Origin: Betaproteobacteria bacterium
Lineage (GTDB): Bacteria > Pseudomonadota > Gammaproteobacteria > Burkholderiales > Usitatibacteraceae
NCBI GenBank assembly: GCA_011391275.1
Contig: JAABQW010000044.1
Location: 1 to 35,064, forward strand
Direction of reading: 5' to 3'
DNA: 35,064 nucleotides
Shown here: positions 1 through 9,535 of the stretch, piece after piece
How the letters are laid out: each line of letters opens with the position of its first letter
How positions within the stretch are numbered: position 1 is the first letter of the stretch
Notes under the pieces: generated by a model
The model's input: only the letters and a program-made list of their open reading frames with translations
What the model was told of the DNA's origin: nothing
Databases searched by the model: none
Position numbers and translations under genes: made by a program

Positions 1-755
1 ACCGGGAGGATCCACGGCTCGCGGTGCCCCACCAGGCGGCAGATGGCCCGCATCATCGCCTCGTAGGTGAGCGTCTCGGGCCCGCCCGCGTCGTAGATGC
101 CGCCGGCCATTGCCGGGACGCGCGGCGCCTCCACCAGGTAGTGCAGAAGGTTGTCCAGGGCGATGGGGGGCGATTTCGCCCGCACCCAGCGTGGCGTGAT
201 CATGACCGGCAGGTGCAGCACGAGGTCGCGCATCACCTCGAACGCCGCGGAGCCGGGACCCACGATGATGCCGGCGCGGATCTCGGTGACCGGGACCGGG
301 TGCGCGCGCAGCCGCTCGCCGGTGTCGCGCCGCGACAGGAGGTGCTCGGAATCCGCGCCCTGCGGAACCAGCCCGCCCAGGTACACGATGCGCTTCACGC
401 CGGCGGCGGCGCAGGCCTTCGCGAAGTGGTCCGCGGCCTCGAGGTCCAGGCGGCCGAAATCGGGCCCGGCGGCCATGGAGTGGACGAGGTACCAGGCGAC
501 GTCGATGCCGGCGAGGGCGGCGGACAGCGTCTCGGGCTTGAGCGCATCGGCCGCGGCGAGCTCGATGCCCTGCCAGCCGCGCGCCTCGAGGACCTTGAGG
601 TTGCGCGCCGAGGCGCGCACGCGCCAGCCGCGTTCGGCGAGCGCGGGGACGAGGTGGCTTCCGATGTAGCCGCTCGCCCCGAAGACCAGCGCGTTGCCCG
701 TGGGGATCGGGGACTGTCCCTGCTGCTGGGGGCTGTCCCCGATTCCCTCGGACAC
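1..755 (-). CDS. NAD(P)H-binding / NAD-dependent epimerase-like protein (C-terminus off left edge)
   Basis: Reverse-strand reading gives ...GNALVFGASGYIGSHLVPALAERGW..., a Rossmann GxxGxxG-type N-terminus, open to the window edge. The likely GTG start at 755 is 5 bp after the desaturase stop codon. Confidence 0.75.
   Translation of the reverse strand, partial: MSEGIGDSPQQQGQSPIPTGNALVFGASGYIGSHLVPALAERGWRVRASARNLKVLEARGWQGIELAAADALKPETLSAALAGIDVAWYLVHSMAAGPDFGRLDLEAADHFAKACAAAGVKRIVYLGGLVPQGADSEHLLSRRDTGERLRAHPVPVTEIRAGIIVGPGSAAFEVMRDLVLHLPVMITPRWVRAKSPPIALDNLLHYLVEAPRVPAMAGGIYDAGGPETLTYEAMMRAICRLVGHREPWILP
706..743. repeat. Degenerate REP-like inverted repeat (ATCGGGGAC ... GTCCCCGAT)
   Basis: 9-bp perfect outer arms 706-714 and 735-743 with partially paired interior; resembles the other GGGGAC/GTCCCC repeats in this window. 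Confidence 0.6.
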
Positions 756-760
756 CGATT

Positions 761-1942
761 TCAGGCCGCGGCGTAGCGGCGAAGGCGCTGCGAGAACTCC
801 GCGAGGGTCTCGATGCCGCTCGCTTCCGCCCGGTCGCACCAGTCGCGCAGCTGCTGCACGAGCTGCTCCGTGGAAAGCGTGGAACGCTCCCAGGTCTTGG
901 TGAGCTCCTCGCGCATCCGGTACAGGGTGGCCAGGCGCGGGCTGGACTCGAGCGCGCGCGCGACGGCCTCGCGCTCGGCCGCGGTCTGGACGGTGCCGCG
1001 GGTGATGCAGCGGCGCAGGCGCCGGGCGGTGGCGCTGTCGGCGAGGACCTGCTTCTCGCGAAGCTTCGCCACCTCCTCCTTCCACGCCGCCTTCATCGAC
1101 TTGGCGTAGCGGGCCAGCACCTCGTAGCGGTTCGTCGCGATGGCCTGCACGGTCTGCACGTCGATCACCGACTTCGAAGGGTCGATCTTCACCCTGGGCG
1201 GCAGCTTCCTGGCACGCGCGAGGCCCAGGGCCGCCAGGACCTGGATGTACAGCCAGCCCAGGTCGAACTCGTACCACTGCACCGAGAACTTGGCCGAGGT
1301 GGGGAAGGCGTGGTGGTTGTTGTGCAGTTCCTCGCCGCCGATCCAGGCCGCGACGGGAACGATGTTGGTGCTTGCGTCCTGCGTCTGGAACTTGCGGTAA
1401 CCCCAGAAGTGGCCGATGCCGTTGATCACGCCCGCGGCCCAGAAGGGGATCCACGCCATCTGCACGCCGAACATGAGCAGGCCGGGCACGACGCCGAACA
1501 GGGCGATGTTCGTGGCGGCCGTGAGGATGACGCCGAACTTGTGGTACGGCGAGTAGATCGTGCGCTCGAGCCAGTCGTCGGGCGTGCCGTGGCCGTAACG
1601 CTGCATGGTCTCGGGGTGGTGCGACTCCTTCACGTAGAGGAACACCCCGGCGAAGAGCACGCGATTGATGCCGTAGACCTGCGGGCTGTGCGGGTCCTCG
1701 GCCGTCTCGCACTTGGCGTGGTGCTTGCGGTGGATCGCCGTCCACTCCTTCGTGACCATGCCCGTGGTGAGCCACAGCCAGATCCGGAAGAAGTGGCTCA
1801 CGACCGGGTGCAACTCCAGCGACCGGTGCGCCTGGCAGCGGTGCAGGTAGAGCGTCACCGCGGCAATGGTGATCTGGACGAGGACCAGGAGGACAAGCAG
1901 CTTGCCCCACCAGGGAATGTCCAGCAGACCGTCGAACATCAT
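761..1942 (-). CDS. Fatty acid desaturase (acyl-CoA delta-9 desaturase-like)
   Basis: 393 aa; three histidine boxes HRCQAH, HRKHH and HNNHH with hydrophobic segments. Confidence 0.9.
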   Translation of the reverse strand: MMFDGLLDIPWWGKLLVLLVLVQITIAAVTLYLHRCQAHRSLELHPVVSHFFRIWLWLTTGMVTKEWTAIHRKHHAKCETAEDPHSPQVYGINRVLFAGVFLYVKESHHPETMQRYGHGTPDDWLERTIYSPYHKFGVILTAATNIALFGVVPGLLMFGVQMAWIPFWAAGVINGIGHFWGYRKFQTQDASTNIVPVAAWIGGEELHNNHHAFPTSAKFSVQWYEFDLGWLYIQVLAALGLARARKLPPRVKIDPSKSVIDVQTVQAIATNRYEVLARYAKSMKAAWKEEVAKLREKQVLADSATARRLRRCITRGTVQTAAEREAVARALESSPRLATLYRMREELTKTWERSTLSTEQLVQQLRDWCDRAEASGIETLAEFSQRLRRYAAA

Positions 1943-2058
1943 GTGGTTGGCGCCTTTCAGTCAGTGAAGCCCGCTCGGTGGCGGGTTCGGACGAATCCTG
2001 GCCGCGAATTCTATCTGAATGCCGTCGCGGCCGCTGTTCGGCAATGTGCGGGGAATCG

Positions 2059-3348
2059 CTAACCCGTTGTAATGGCAGGATCTTTCTCGTTGGCAACCGG
2101 CCCGATGATTCTTACATCCCGCTGCGGGAAGGGGATCTCGATGCCCTCGGCCCGGAACGCCTCCAGGATCTCCTTGAGGATGGCGCCACGCAGCGCCGCC
2201 TGGCCCTGGTCCGGGTCGGAGATCCACGCGCTCATCTCGATCTCGATGCCGTTGTCGCCGAGCGCCACGATCCAGGCCCCGGGCGCCGGATCCGCCAGGA
2301 TCCGCGGCTGGCGCCTCGCGGCATCCAGCATCAGAGCGAAGACGCGGTCCACGTCGGAGCCGTAGCCGACCGTGACCTTCAGCTTCAGCGAAACCTTGCG
2401 GTCCGTGTACGAGTGGTTCGTCACCGCCTGGGTGATGAGCGTCTCGTTGGGCAGGATCGACTCGGTGCCGTCGAGGCTGCGGATCACCGTGTAGCGCGAC
2501 GCGATCTCCTTCACCACGCCGTGCCGGTTGTCCACGGTGACGAGGTCGCCGATTCGCACCGAGCGGTCGAGCAGGATGATGTAGCCGCTCACGTAGTTGC
2601 TCGCGATCTTCTGCAGCCCGAAGGCGAGGCCCACGCCCAGCGCGCCGCCGAACACCGAGAGCGCGGTCACGTCGATGCCCACGATCGGGAGTGCCACGAG
2701 GATCGCCAGGAAGAAGGCCAGCGCGCGGACGAGCTTCGCGATCACCACGCGCGTGGAGAGCTCGATGCGCTCCGCGGCGAGGATCTGCCCCTCGATCAGC
2801 TTGGCGAGCCACATGGAGATGGCAAGCGCGATCGCGGCCGAGACCAGCCCCTGCAGCACGAGGAGCAGCGAGATGCGCTGCTTGCCCACGGTGAACGCGA
2901 TGGAATCCAGGGCCTCCCAGACCTCGGGCAGGATGCCGACGAGATGCAGCGCCACCCCCACCCACATCGCGATGGCGATGGTGCGCTCCGAGCCGCGCAG
3001 GAATGCGCCGTCCGGCACGACGTGGCGAAGCACGTAGACCGCCAGGCGGATGACGGCGAAGGCGACCAGCAGCGAGACGGCCAGGTCGACGAAGGGCGTC
3101 CTGAACGCCTTCTGCAAGGGGAACCGGGTTCCCCAGATGAGGGCCAGCGCAGCCAGCGGGAAGGCGACCCGGTCGAAGCCCCCCGTGCCGAACTTCCACA
3201 GCGCCGCCTGCGTCACGCGCCGGCGCATCACGCGCGCGGCGAGCCACCCGAAGCCGAGCCCCGCGGCGATGGCGGCGAGCTGCATGAGCCCGTGCGGCGT
3301 CGTCGCCTGCGTGGCGAAGGCTTCCAGCGTCTTCTCGAGCGGGCTCAT
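2059..3348 (-). CDS. MscS family mechanosensitive ion channel
   Basis: 429 aa; multiple TM segments then ALSVFGGALGVGLAFGLQKIASNYVSGYIILLDRSVRIGDLV, characteristic of the MscS pore/beta domain. Confidence 0.9.
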   Translation of the reverse strand: MSPLEKTLEAFATQATTPHGLMQLAAIAAGLGFGWLAARVMRRRVTQAALWKFGTGGFDRVAFPLAALALIWGTRFPLQKAFRTPFVDLAVSLLVAFAVIRLAVYVLRHVVPDGAFLRGSERTIAIAMWVGVALHLVGILPEVWEALDSIAFTVGKQRISLLLVLQGLVSAAIALAISMWLAKLIEGQILAAERIELSTRVVIAKLVRALAFFLAILVALPIVGIDVTALSVFGGALGVGLAFGLQKIASNYVSGYIILLDRSVRIGDLVTVDNRHGVVKEIASRYTVIRSLDGTESILPNETLITQAVTNHSYTDRKVSLKLKVTVGYGSDVDRVFALMLDAARRQPRILADPAPGAWIVALGDNGIEIEMSAWISDPDQGQAALRGAILKEILEAFRAEGIEIPFPQRDVRIIGPVANEKDPAITTG

Positions 3349-3355
3349 GGGGCCG

Positions 3356-3910
3356 TCATTGTAACCGCGAGGCCCGCGCGCGGTGCCGCTCGAAGTCGCG
3401 CGCGAAGCGGCCCGTCACGTCCGGGCTCCCGGAGATCACCACGACGTTCTCGGCGTTCCTGTCCTGCGCGGCCTGGGTGAAATTGAAACTCCCGGTGACC
3501 ACGACGGCCGAGGGCGTGCCCGCGTCGACGAGGACGACCTTGTTGTGGAAGGCCGCGAAGTCGCCCGCGAGCCAGATGCGCACGCCGGCGCGGTCCAGGG
3601 TCTTCAGAACCGGCAGGCCGCCCGCCTCGTGCTGGCGCGCGTCGGCCACGAGCTCCACCGCGACGCCCCGCCGCGCGGCCTTCGCGAGGGCGGCGGCGAT
3701 CCGCCTGTTGGTGAAGAGATAGGCCTGCACCTGCACGGTCCGCCGGGCCGCGTCGATGCGCCCCGAGATGACCCGCGCCACGTCGTCGCCGGGCGTGAAG
3801 TACGCCTCGACCCGGGCGGCCGCCGCCGGTTCCCCGGTGCGCGGCGCGGGTTGCGCCCCCGCGAGCGCGGCGGCAAGCCCCAGCGCGAGGAACGCGAGCC
3901 CGCGCCTCAC
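3356..3910 (-). CDS. Phospholipase D-like domain protein (Nuc-like, probable signal peptide)
   Basis: HNKVVLVD...VVTGSFNFTQAAQDRNAENVVVI, a single HKD-type motif. GTG start overlaps the upstream stop codon (GTGA). Confidence 0.8.
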   Translation of the reverse strand: MRRGLAFLALGLAAALAGAQPAPRTGEPAAAARVEAYFTPGDDVARVISGRIDAARRTVQVQAYLFTNRRIAAALAKAARRGVAVELVADARQHEAGGLPVLKTLDRAGVRIWLAGDFAAFHNKVVLVDAGTPSAVVVTGSFNFTQAAQDRNAENVVVISGSPDVTGRFARDFERHRARASRLQ

Positions 3911-5172
3911 GCGGCGCGCTGCATCACCGCGGCGAAGAAGCCGTCGGTGTCGTGGACATGCGGCAGCAGGCGCAGCCAGCGCTCGCAGCCGGGGATGTCG
4001 AGCCCCAGGCGCGCGAGGACCTCCGCGCAGGGCACGACCGAGAAGTCGGGGTGCGCGGCGAGGAAGCGCTCGACGATCGCCTCGTTCTCGTCCTCGAGCA
4101 GGCTGCAGGTGCCGTAGACGATGCGCCCGCCCGGCTTCACGAGGCCCGCGGCGGCCTCGAGGATCGCGTACTGCTTCACGGTGAGCTCGGCGAGCCCCGC
4201 TTCCGTCTGCCGCGTCTTGAGGTCGGGGTTTCGCCGCAAGGTCCCCATCCCCGTGCACGGGGCGTCGACCAGCACGCGGTCGACCTTGCCGCGCAGCCGC
4301 TTCACCTTGGTGTCGTTCTCGCCGCTGATGCGCTGCGGGTGCACGTTGGAGAGCCCCGAGCGGCGCAGCCGCGGCGTGAGGTTCGCCAGGCGCTTGTCGG
4401 AGACGTCGTAGGCGTAGAGGCGCCCGTGCGAGCCCATCGCGGCGCCGAGCTGCAGGGTCTTGCCGCCGGCGCCCGCGCAGAAGTCGACCACCATGTCGGT
4501 GCGCTTCGGCTCGACGAGGAGCCCGAGGATCTGGCTGCCCTCGTCCTGCACCTCGACCGCGCCGTCGAGGAACATCGGGTGCCGGTTCAGCGCGATCTTC
4601 TCCTTCAGGCGCACGCCGATCGGCGAGTAGCGGGTGGGCGCGGCGGGCGTGCCGTCGGCCTCCAGCCGGTCGAGCACCGCCTCGCGCGGGGCCTTCAGCG
4701 TGTTCACGCGCAGGTCGAGCGGGGCGGGGTGCTGCAGGCTTCGGGCGAGCGCCATGATCTCGTCGTCGCCGTGGTGCTTGCGCAGGCGGGCGATCACCCA
4801 GTCGGGGAGGTCGGCCCTCACCTCGAACGGAAGGGCGTCGATGTCCTCGGCCTTGAGCGCGGCGAGCCAGTTGCGCTCCGAGCTCTTGAGGAGGGATTCG
4901 AGCTGCCCGATGCTGATGCCCTGCAGCTTCACGAGGGAGGCGAGCGCCAGCTCGCGCGGCGAGGAGGAGGGGGTGAGCCTTTCCAGGAGCCGCCGGCGAC
5001 GCAGCACCGAGTACACCGTGTCGGCGACGAGGGCGCGGTCGCGGGTGCCCAGCGCGCGGTTCTCGCGGAAGTAGTGCTTCATGACCGCGTCGGCGGGGCT
5101 GCGCGCCGGCAGCACTTCCGCCAGGGCGTGGACGATGGCGTCGATCTGCGCGCGGGTGATGGTCGCGGACAT
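3907..5172 (-). CDS. RsmB/NOP family class I SAM-dependent RNA methyltransferase
   Basis: VVDFCAGAGGKTLQLGA, DAPCTGMGTLRRNPDLK and YGTCSLLEDENE motifs; start MSATITRAQ at 5172. Confidence 0.88.
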   Translation of the reverse strand: MSATITRAQIDAIVHALAEVLPARSPADAVMKHYFRENRALGTRDRALVADTVYSVLRRRRLLERLTPSSSPRELALASLVKLQGISIGQLESLLKSSERNWLAALKAEDIDALPFEVRADLPDWVIARLRKHHGDDEIMALARSLQHPAPLDLRVNTLKAPREAVLDRLEADGTPAAPTRYSPIGVRLKEKIALNRHPMFLDGAVEVQDEGSQILGLLVEPKRTDMVVDFCAGAGGKTLQLGAAMGSHGRLYAYDVSDKRLANLTPRLRRSGLSNVHPQRISGENDTKVKRLRGKVDRVLVDAPCTGMGTLRRNPDLKTRQTEAGLAELTVKQYAILEAAAGLVKPGGRIVYGTCSLLEDENEAIVERFLAAHPDFSVVPCAEVLARLGLDIPGCERWLRLLPHVHDTDGFFAAVMQRAA

Positions 5173-6206
5173 CAGCGTGCCCTCACGGAGGTGGCGGTCT
5201 GCTCGACCACGAGGCGGTTGCGGGCCACGGGATAGCGCAGCTTCACGGGGAGGTAGTGCTGGTCGACGCCGAGCCACACGTCGACGACCTCCTCGGGCTT
5301 CTGCCCCGCGTGCCGGAGGTGCAGCGTGCGGGCGGGGCCGAAGGGCAGGGCCAGGTCCTCGAAGCCCACGACCTGCAGGCGGTACTGGTAGAGGCGGCGC
5401 TGGGTGTAGACGCGAAGGTCCATCGTGTCGCCTTTCGGGGGCATGTGTGCGAGCTGGAAGATCATGGAAAGCCAGTCGACGGTGGCGTCGGCCAGCGGGG
5501 CGGTGCGAAGGTCGTCGCCGCGGCGGAATTCCACCTGGCGCGCGTCCCAGTCGAACGAAAGGCCTTCCTCGGGCGTGGTCCCGCGGCGCTCCGTGAAGCG
5601 GTCGGGACGCAGCCCCTCGGCGGTCACGTGCCCGCTCGTCGACTGGTAGATCTGGCCTTCGAGGAACAGCGTGAAGAAGCCGACCGCCTCCGCGAAGCCG
5701 GAGATCTCGTAGCGGTCGCCGTCGCGCTTCCAGGTGTATTCGGCGGCGCCGTCGGCGAAGGCCGAAGTGAGCGAATAGGCGATGGTCACCTCGTCGGGGA
5801 AGGCGACGCGGTCGAAGCGGGGGAGTTGCGCGGGCGCGGCCGGCACCATCGGCTGCGCGAGGGCGACCATTTCCGGCAGCGGCTCGCCCTCGGGCGGGAG
5901 CGCTGCGTCGGCCTCCAGCGGGGCGAGCGCCGACTCCTCGATGGCGGCCGGCAGGAAGGCCACGGTTTCGTCGGCGCGGGGCGGTTTCGGTCGCGCGCGC
6001 GGCTTCGGCGGCGGCGCTGCCGCGGGTGCAGGCAGGGCTTCCGGCGCGGGAACGAGCGTTGCCTCGAGGGGCGGCGCATCGAGGCTCGCCTCGCCCGCAT
6101 CCGGCACCTGCAGGCCCACGAGCGCCGTGGCGTGCACCAGGGCCGACACGGCCACGGCGACCGCGGCGGGGCGCCAGGAGGGGGCGAGGAAGCCGGGGAA
6201 GCCCAT
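5172..6206 (-). CDS. DUF3108 domain-containing protein with TonB-like TM and Pro-rich linker
   Basis: MGFPGFLAPSWRPAAVAVAVSALVHATALVG..., PAPAAAPPPKPRARPKPPR linker, then a DUF3108-like beta-rich domain related to the neighbouring gene. Confidence 0.75.
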   Translation of the reverse strand: MGFPGFLAPSWRPAAVAVAVSALVHATALVGLQVPDAGEASLDAPPLEATLVPAPEALPAPAAAPPPKPRARPKPPRADETVAFLPAAIEESALAPLEADAALPPEGEPLPEMVALAQPMVPAAPAQLPRFDRVAFPDEVTIAYSLTSAFADGAAEYTWKRDGDRYEISGFAEAVGFFTLFLEGQIYQSTSGHVTAEGLRPDRFTERRGTTPEEGLSFDWDARQVEFRRGDDLRTAPLADATVDWLSMIFQLAHMPPKGDTMDLRVYTQRRLYQYRLQVVGFEDLALPFGPARTLHLRHAGQKPEEVVDVWLGVDQHYLPVKLRYPVARNRLVVEQTATSVRAR

Positions 6207-6208
6207 GG

Positions 6209-6907
6209 CTAGCGGGTCGCGAGGCTCACGAGGGTCTGCTCGAGCCTCAGACCCCTGGAGTCCTCGAACACGATGCGCACCGGCAGGCTGAAGCGGTCGC
6301 GCGCGAGCCACAGCTGGGCGCGGTTTTCCTTCTCGCTCCCGGTGATGCGCTCGTAGTGCAGGGTTGCGAACTCGCCCGCCGGCGTGTCGATCGTGGGCGT
6401 GCCGACCTTGCGGTAGGCGTAGAGCTCCACCTTGCGCCCGTTCGACATGTGCATGCGCACGACCTCGCCGGCTTGCCCGACGTGCATGAACTGGTAGAGC
6501 ACGGAGAGGCGGTCCTGGGTGCCCGGCGGCAGGGCGTGCACCGATTCCTCGCCGCGGTAGGCGCTGCGAAGCTGCGCCTTCTCCCAGTCGAACTCGGCGA
6601 CGATGTCGCGGCTCGAGTCGCCCAGGCGCCGCTGCTCGAAGCGCAGCGGCTGCAGGCCCTTCGGGCCCAGCCGGCCGGCGCTCGACAGCACGATCGTGTC
6701 GTCGCGGAAGAGCCGGAACACGCCTTCGGCCCGCGTCGTGCTCTCGATGCGGTAGGTGTCGCCGGTGCGCACGTAGGTTTCGTGGACGTGTCCGATCGCC
6801 ACCCCGGCGGTGGAGATGCGGTACTCCGCCGCGACTTCGGTGGGGAGGGTGGGCGCGGCGGTGGCGGCGAGGCTGGCGAAGGCGAAGGCGAAGGCGAGGA
6901 GCCTCAT
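6209..6907 (-). CDS. DUF3108 domain-containing protein (signal peptide)
   Basis: MRLLAFAFAFASLAATAAPTLPTEVAAEYRISTAGVAIGHVHETY...; start overlaps the purN stop codon (ATGA). Confidence 0.8.
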   Translation of the reverse strand: MRLLAFAFAFASLAATAAPTLPTEVAAEYRISTAGVAIGHVHETYVRTGDTYRIESTTRAEGVFRLFRDDTIVLSSAGRLGPKGLQPLRFEQRRLGDSSRDIVAEFDWEKAQLRSAYRGEESVHALPPGTQDRLSVLYQFMHVGQAGEVVRMHMSNGRKVELYAYRKVGTPTIDTPAGEFATLHYERITGSEKENRAQLWLARDRFSLPVRIVFEDSRGLRLEQTLVSLATR

Positions 6908-7545
6908 GGGGGGTCCCGGGGAGCGATGGCCCAGTCGGTACCAACGCCCGAGCCGCGCACCTGGACGACATCGGGGCCGCGGAACTCGACGCGACCCTCG
7001 GCGAGCCAGCGCGCCGCCTGCGGGTAGATGCGGTGCTCCTGCGCCAGCACCCGGGCGGCGAGCGCCTCCTCGGTGTCGCCGTCGAGCACCGGCACGGCCG
7101 CCTGGACCAGGATCGGGCCGTGGTCCAGCGCGGGCGTGACGAAGTGCACCGTGGCCCCGTGCAGCTTGACTCCTGCCTCGATCGCGCGGCGGTGCGTGTC
7201 GAGCCCCGGCCAGGAAGGCAGCAGGGATGGGTGGATGTTCAGGATGCGCCTCGGGTAGCGGTCGATGAAGCCTGCGGTGAGGATGCGCATGAAGCCGGCG
7301 AGGAAGAGGTAATCCGGCGCATGCGCATCGATGGCCTGCGCGAGTGCGGAGTCGAATGCCTCGCGCGAGGCGAAGGCCTTGTGGTCCACGACGACGGTGG
7401 CGATGCCGCGCGAGGCCGCCCACTCGAGCCCCCCGGCCGCCGGGCGGTTGGCGATCACCGCCCGGAAGTCGAGCCCCGGCTTCGCCTCCACCAGCGCCTG
7501 CATGTTGCTGCCCCGGCCGGAGATGAGGATGACGGCGGATTTCAT
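6904..7545 (-). CDS. purN: Phosphoribosylglycinamide formyltransferase
   Basis: MKSAVILISGRGSNMQALVEA..., GFMRILTAGFIDRYPRRILNIHPSLLPSWPG and HGATVHFVTPALDHGPIL. Confidence 0.96.
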   Translation of the reverse strand: MKSAVILISGRGSNMQALVEAKPGLDFRAVIANRPAAGGLEWAASRGIATVVVDHKAFASREAFDSALAQAIDAHAPDYLFLAGFMRILTAGFIDRYPRRILNIHPSLLPSWPGLDTHRRAIEAGVKLHGATVHFVTPALDHGPILVQAAVPVLDGDTEEALAARVLAQEHRIYPQAARWLAEGRVEFRGPDVVQVRGSGVGTDWAIAPRDPP

Positions 7546-7560
7546 GGCGTTCCCGGCAAG

Positions 7561-7706
7561 GTCTGAAAAAGGGGTCAGATCCCTTTATTGGGACGGTTCT
7601 ACAGAACCGGTCTATTCCGTTCTGAACGCGGGCATCGATCTTCTTCCGTGAATAGACCGGTTCTGTAGAACCGTCCCAATAAAGGGATCTGACCCCTTTT
7701 TCAGAC
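7561..7706. repeat. Perfect long inverted repeat (57-bp arms, 32-bp spacer), REP/MITE-like
   Basis: 7561-7617 GTCTGAAAAAGGGGTCAGATCCCTTTATTGGGACGGTTCTACAGAACCGGTCTATTC is the exact reverse complement of 7650-7706. Confidence 0.97.
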
Positions 7707-8741
7707 CACGACGGTCTGCGGCGCGTCGCCGACGCGGGTGACGACGGCCCCCACTTCCCACGCGGGTATGCCGTGGACGCCCAGCGAGGCGATCGCGGCG
7801 GCGGCGTGCTCCTTCGCCATCACGAGCACCATGCCGATGCCGCAGTTGAAGGTGCGGTGCATCTCGGCCTCGGGGACGTTGCCCTGCGTCTGCAGCCAGT
7901 CGAAGATGGCGGGCCGCGGCCAACGCGCCTTCTCCAGGCGCACCGCGGTGTTCGCGGGCAGCACGCGCGGCACGTTTTCCACGAGGCCGCCGCCGGTGAT
8001 GTGCGCGATGCCCTTGAGCGGCATCTTGTCCAGGAGCGCCAGCACCGGCTTCACGTAGATGCGCGTGGGCTCGAGCAGCGCCTCGCCCAGGGTGCGGCCG
8101 TCGAAGGCATCCTCGAGCGGCGCCTCGCTGACGGCGAGGATCTTCCTCACCAGCGAGAAGCCGTTGGAGTGCACGCCGCTGGAGGCGAGGCCCACCGCCA
8201 CGTCTCCCGGGACGATGGTCGAGCCGTCGATGATGCGGTCCTTCTCCACGAGGCCCAGGGCGAAGCCCGCGAGGTCGTACTCGTTCGGGTCGTAGAGCCC
8301 GGGCATCTCCGCCGTCTCGCCGCCGATGAGCGCGCAGCCGGCCTGCTCGCAGCCGGCGGCCACGCCCTTCACCACGTCGGCGGCCACGTCCACGCGGAGC
8401 TTCCCGCACGCGAAGTAGTCGAGGAAGAAGATGGGCTCGGCGCCGGTGACGAGGACGTCGTTCACGCTCATCGCCACGAGGTCGATGCCGATGGTGTCGT
8501 GCTTCTTCATGCGGAAGGCGAGCTTGAGCTTGGTGCCCACGCCGTCCGTCCCGGAGACCATCACGGGGTTCCTGTACTTCTTCGACACTTCCACCATCGC
8601 TCCGAAACCGCCAAGGGTGCTCAGCACCTCGGGGCGCATCGTGCGCCTGGCGAAGGGCTTGATGCGTTCGACGAGTTCGTCGCCCGCGTCGATGTCTACG
8701 CCGGCGTCTCGGTAAGTCAGGGGAGTGGTGGCAGCGGTCAC
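7701..8741 (-). CDS. purM: Phosphoribosylformylglycinamidine cyclo-ligase
   Basis: [26 protein letters not shown]...LGGFGAM...[13 protein letters not shown]...[11 protein letters not shown]; likely GTG start at 8741. Confidence 0.95.
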   Translation of the reverse strand: MTAATTPLTYRDAGVDIDAGDELVERIKPFARRTMRPEVLSTLGGFGAMVEVSKKYRNPVMVSGTDGVGTKLKLAFRMKKHDTIGIDLVAMSVNDVLVTGAEPIFFLDYFACGKLRVDVAADVVKGVAAGCEQAGCALIGGETAEMPGLYDPNEYDLAGFALGLVEKDRIIDGSTIVPGDVAVGLASSGVHSNGFSLVRKILAVSEAPLEDAFDGRTLGEALLEPTRIYVKPVLALLDKMPLKGIAHITGGGLVENVPRVLPANTAVRLEKARWPRPAIFDWLQTQGNVPEAEMHRTFNCGIGMVLVMAKEHAAAAIASLGVHGIPAWEVGAVVTRVGDAPQTVVV

Positions 8742-8800
8742 GGAGGCGCTTCCGGAAGGAATCCAGACCCGAATTCTACTCCAGGGTGACCCTGCCCGTT

Positions 8801-9505
8801 TCAGTCGAGGGTCATGTGAAAGCGCACCTCCGCGCACCAGCGGGTTTGCTGCGGCGCGTACTTCCACTGGCGGATCGCCGCGGCGAGGAGGGGCTCGAAC
8901 TCGCGGTAATGAAGCATCGGGGCGACCGTCACGCCGGTCACCGAGCCGTCCTCGGCGACGGCGACGTAGGCGACCTGGAGGATCGCCCTGGGCGCGTTCG
9001 GGTCCATCGCGAGCTTCTGCGGATACAGCGGCGCGACCATCCTGTCCGGCTTGCGGTCGGTGCGGATGTCGGGCGCCTTTGCGCCTTCCGGCCGCGCGGT
9101 GCCGTAGCTCACCTTGGGCTGGCCGTTCGCGATGTCGAACCAGAGGGACACGCGGGCCTTCCCCTCGGTGGCGAGGCACGACGACGGGTCGATGCGCGGC
9201 TGCAGCCGCCACAGCGGCACGACCGTCTTCACGGCCGCGGCGAAGGCCTCGTTGCCCGCGCCCGTATCGATGGACGCGTTGTCGAGGCCGCCGTCGGTCC
9301 GCACCGTGCCGGAGACGTCGATGCGCGCGGTGAGCCCCTGGGCGAGCGCCTCGCGGGGGAAGGCGGGCGCAACGAGGACCAGCATCCCGCCCTCGGCGTA
9401 GAGGAGCTTCTCGGGGGCCGGCGCGGGCGCGGTCGCAGGCGGCGCGGCCACCGCGGCCACGGCGGTGACGGCACCCGCGAGCAGCGCGGCCAGGTTCTTC
9501 GTCAT
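8801..9505 (-). CDS. TonB C-terminal-domain-like (energy transducer TonB-like) protein with signal peptide
   Basis: 234 aa; N-terminal hydrophobic segment and Pro/Ala linker; [11 protein letters not shown]...[17 protein letters not shown] typical of TonB_C-like domains. Confidence 0.65.
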   Translation of the reverse strand: MTKNLAALLAGAVTAVAAVAAPPATAPAPAPEKLLYAEGGMLVLVAPAFPREALAQGLTARIDVSGTVRTDGGLDNASIDTGAGNEAFAAAVKTVVPLWRLQPRIDPSSCLATEGKARVSLWFDIANGQPKVSYGTARPEGAKAPDIRTDRKPDRMVAPLYPQKLAMDPNAPRAILQVAYVAVAEDGSVTGVTVAPMLHYREFEPLLAAAIRQWKYAPQQTRWCAEVRFHMTLD

Positions 9506-9535
9506 GGGGATTGCCTCGGGAAGTTGCGGGGTGGG

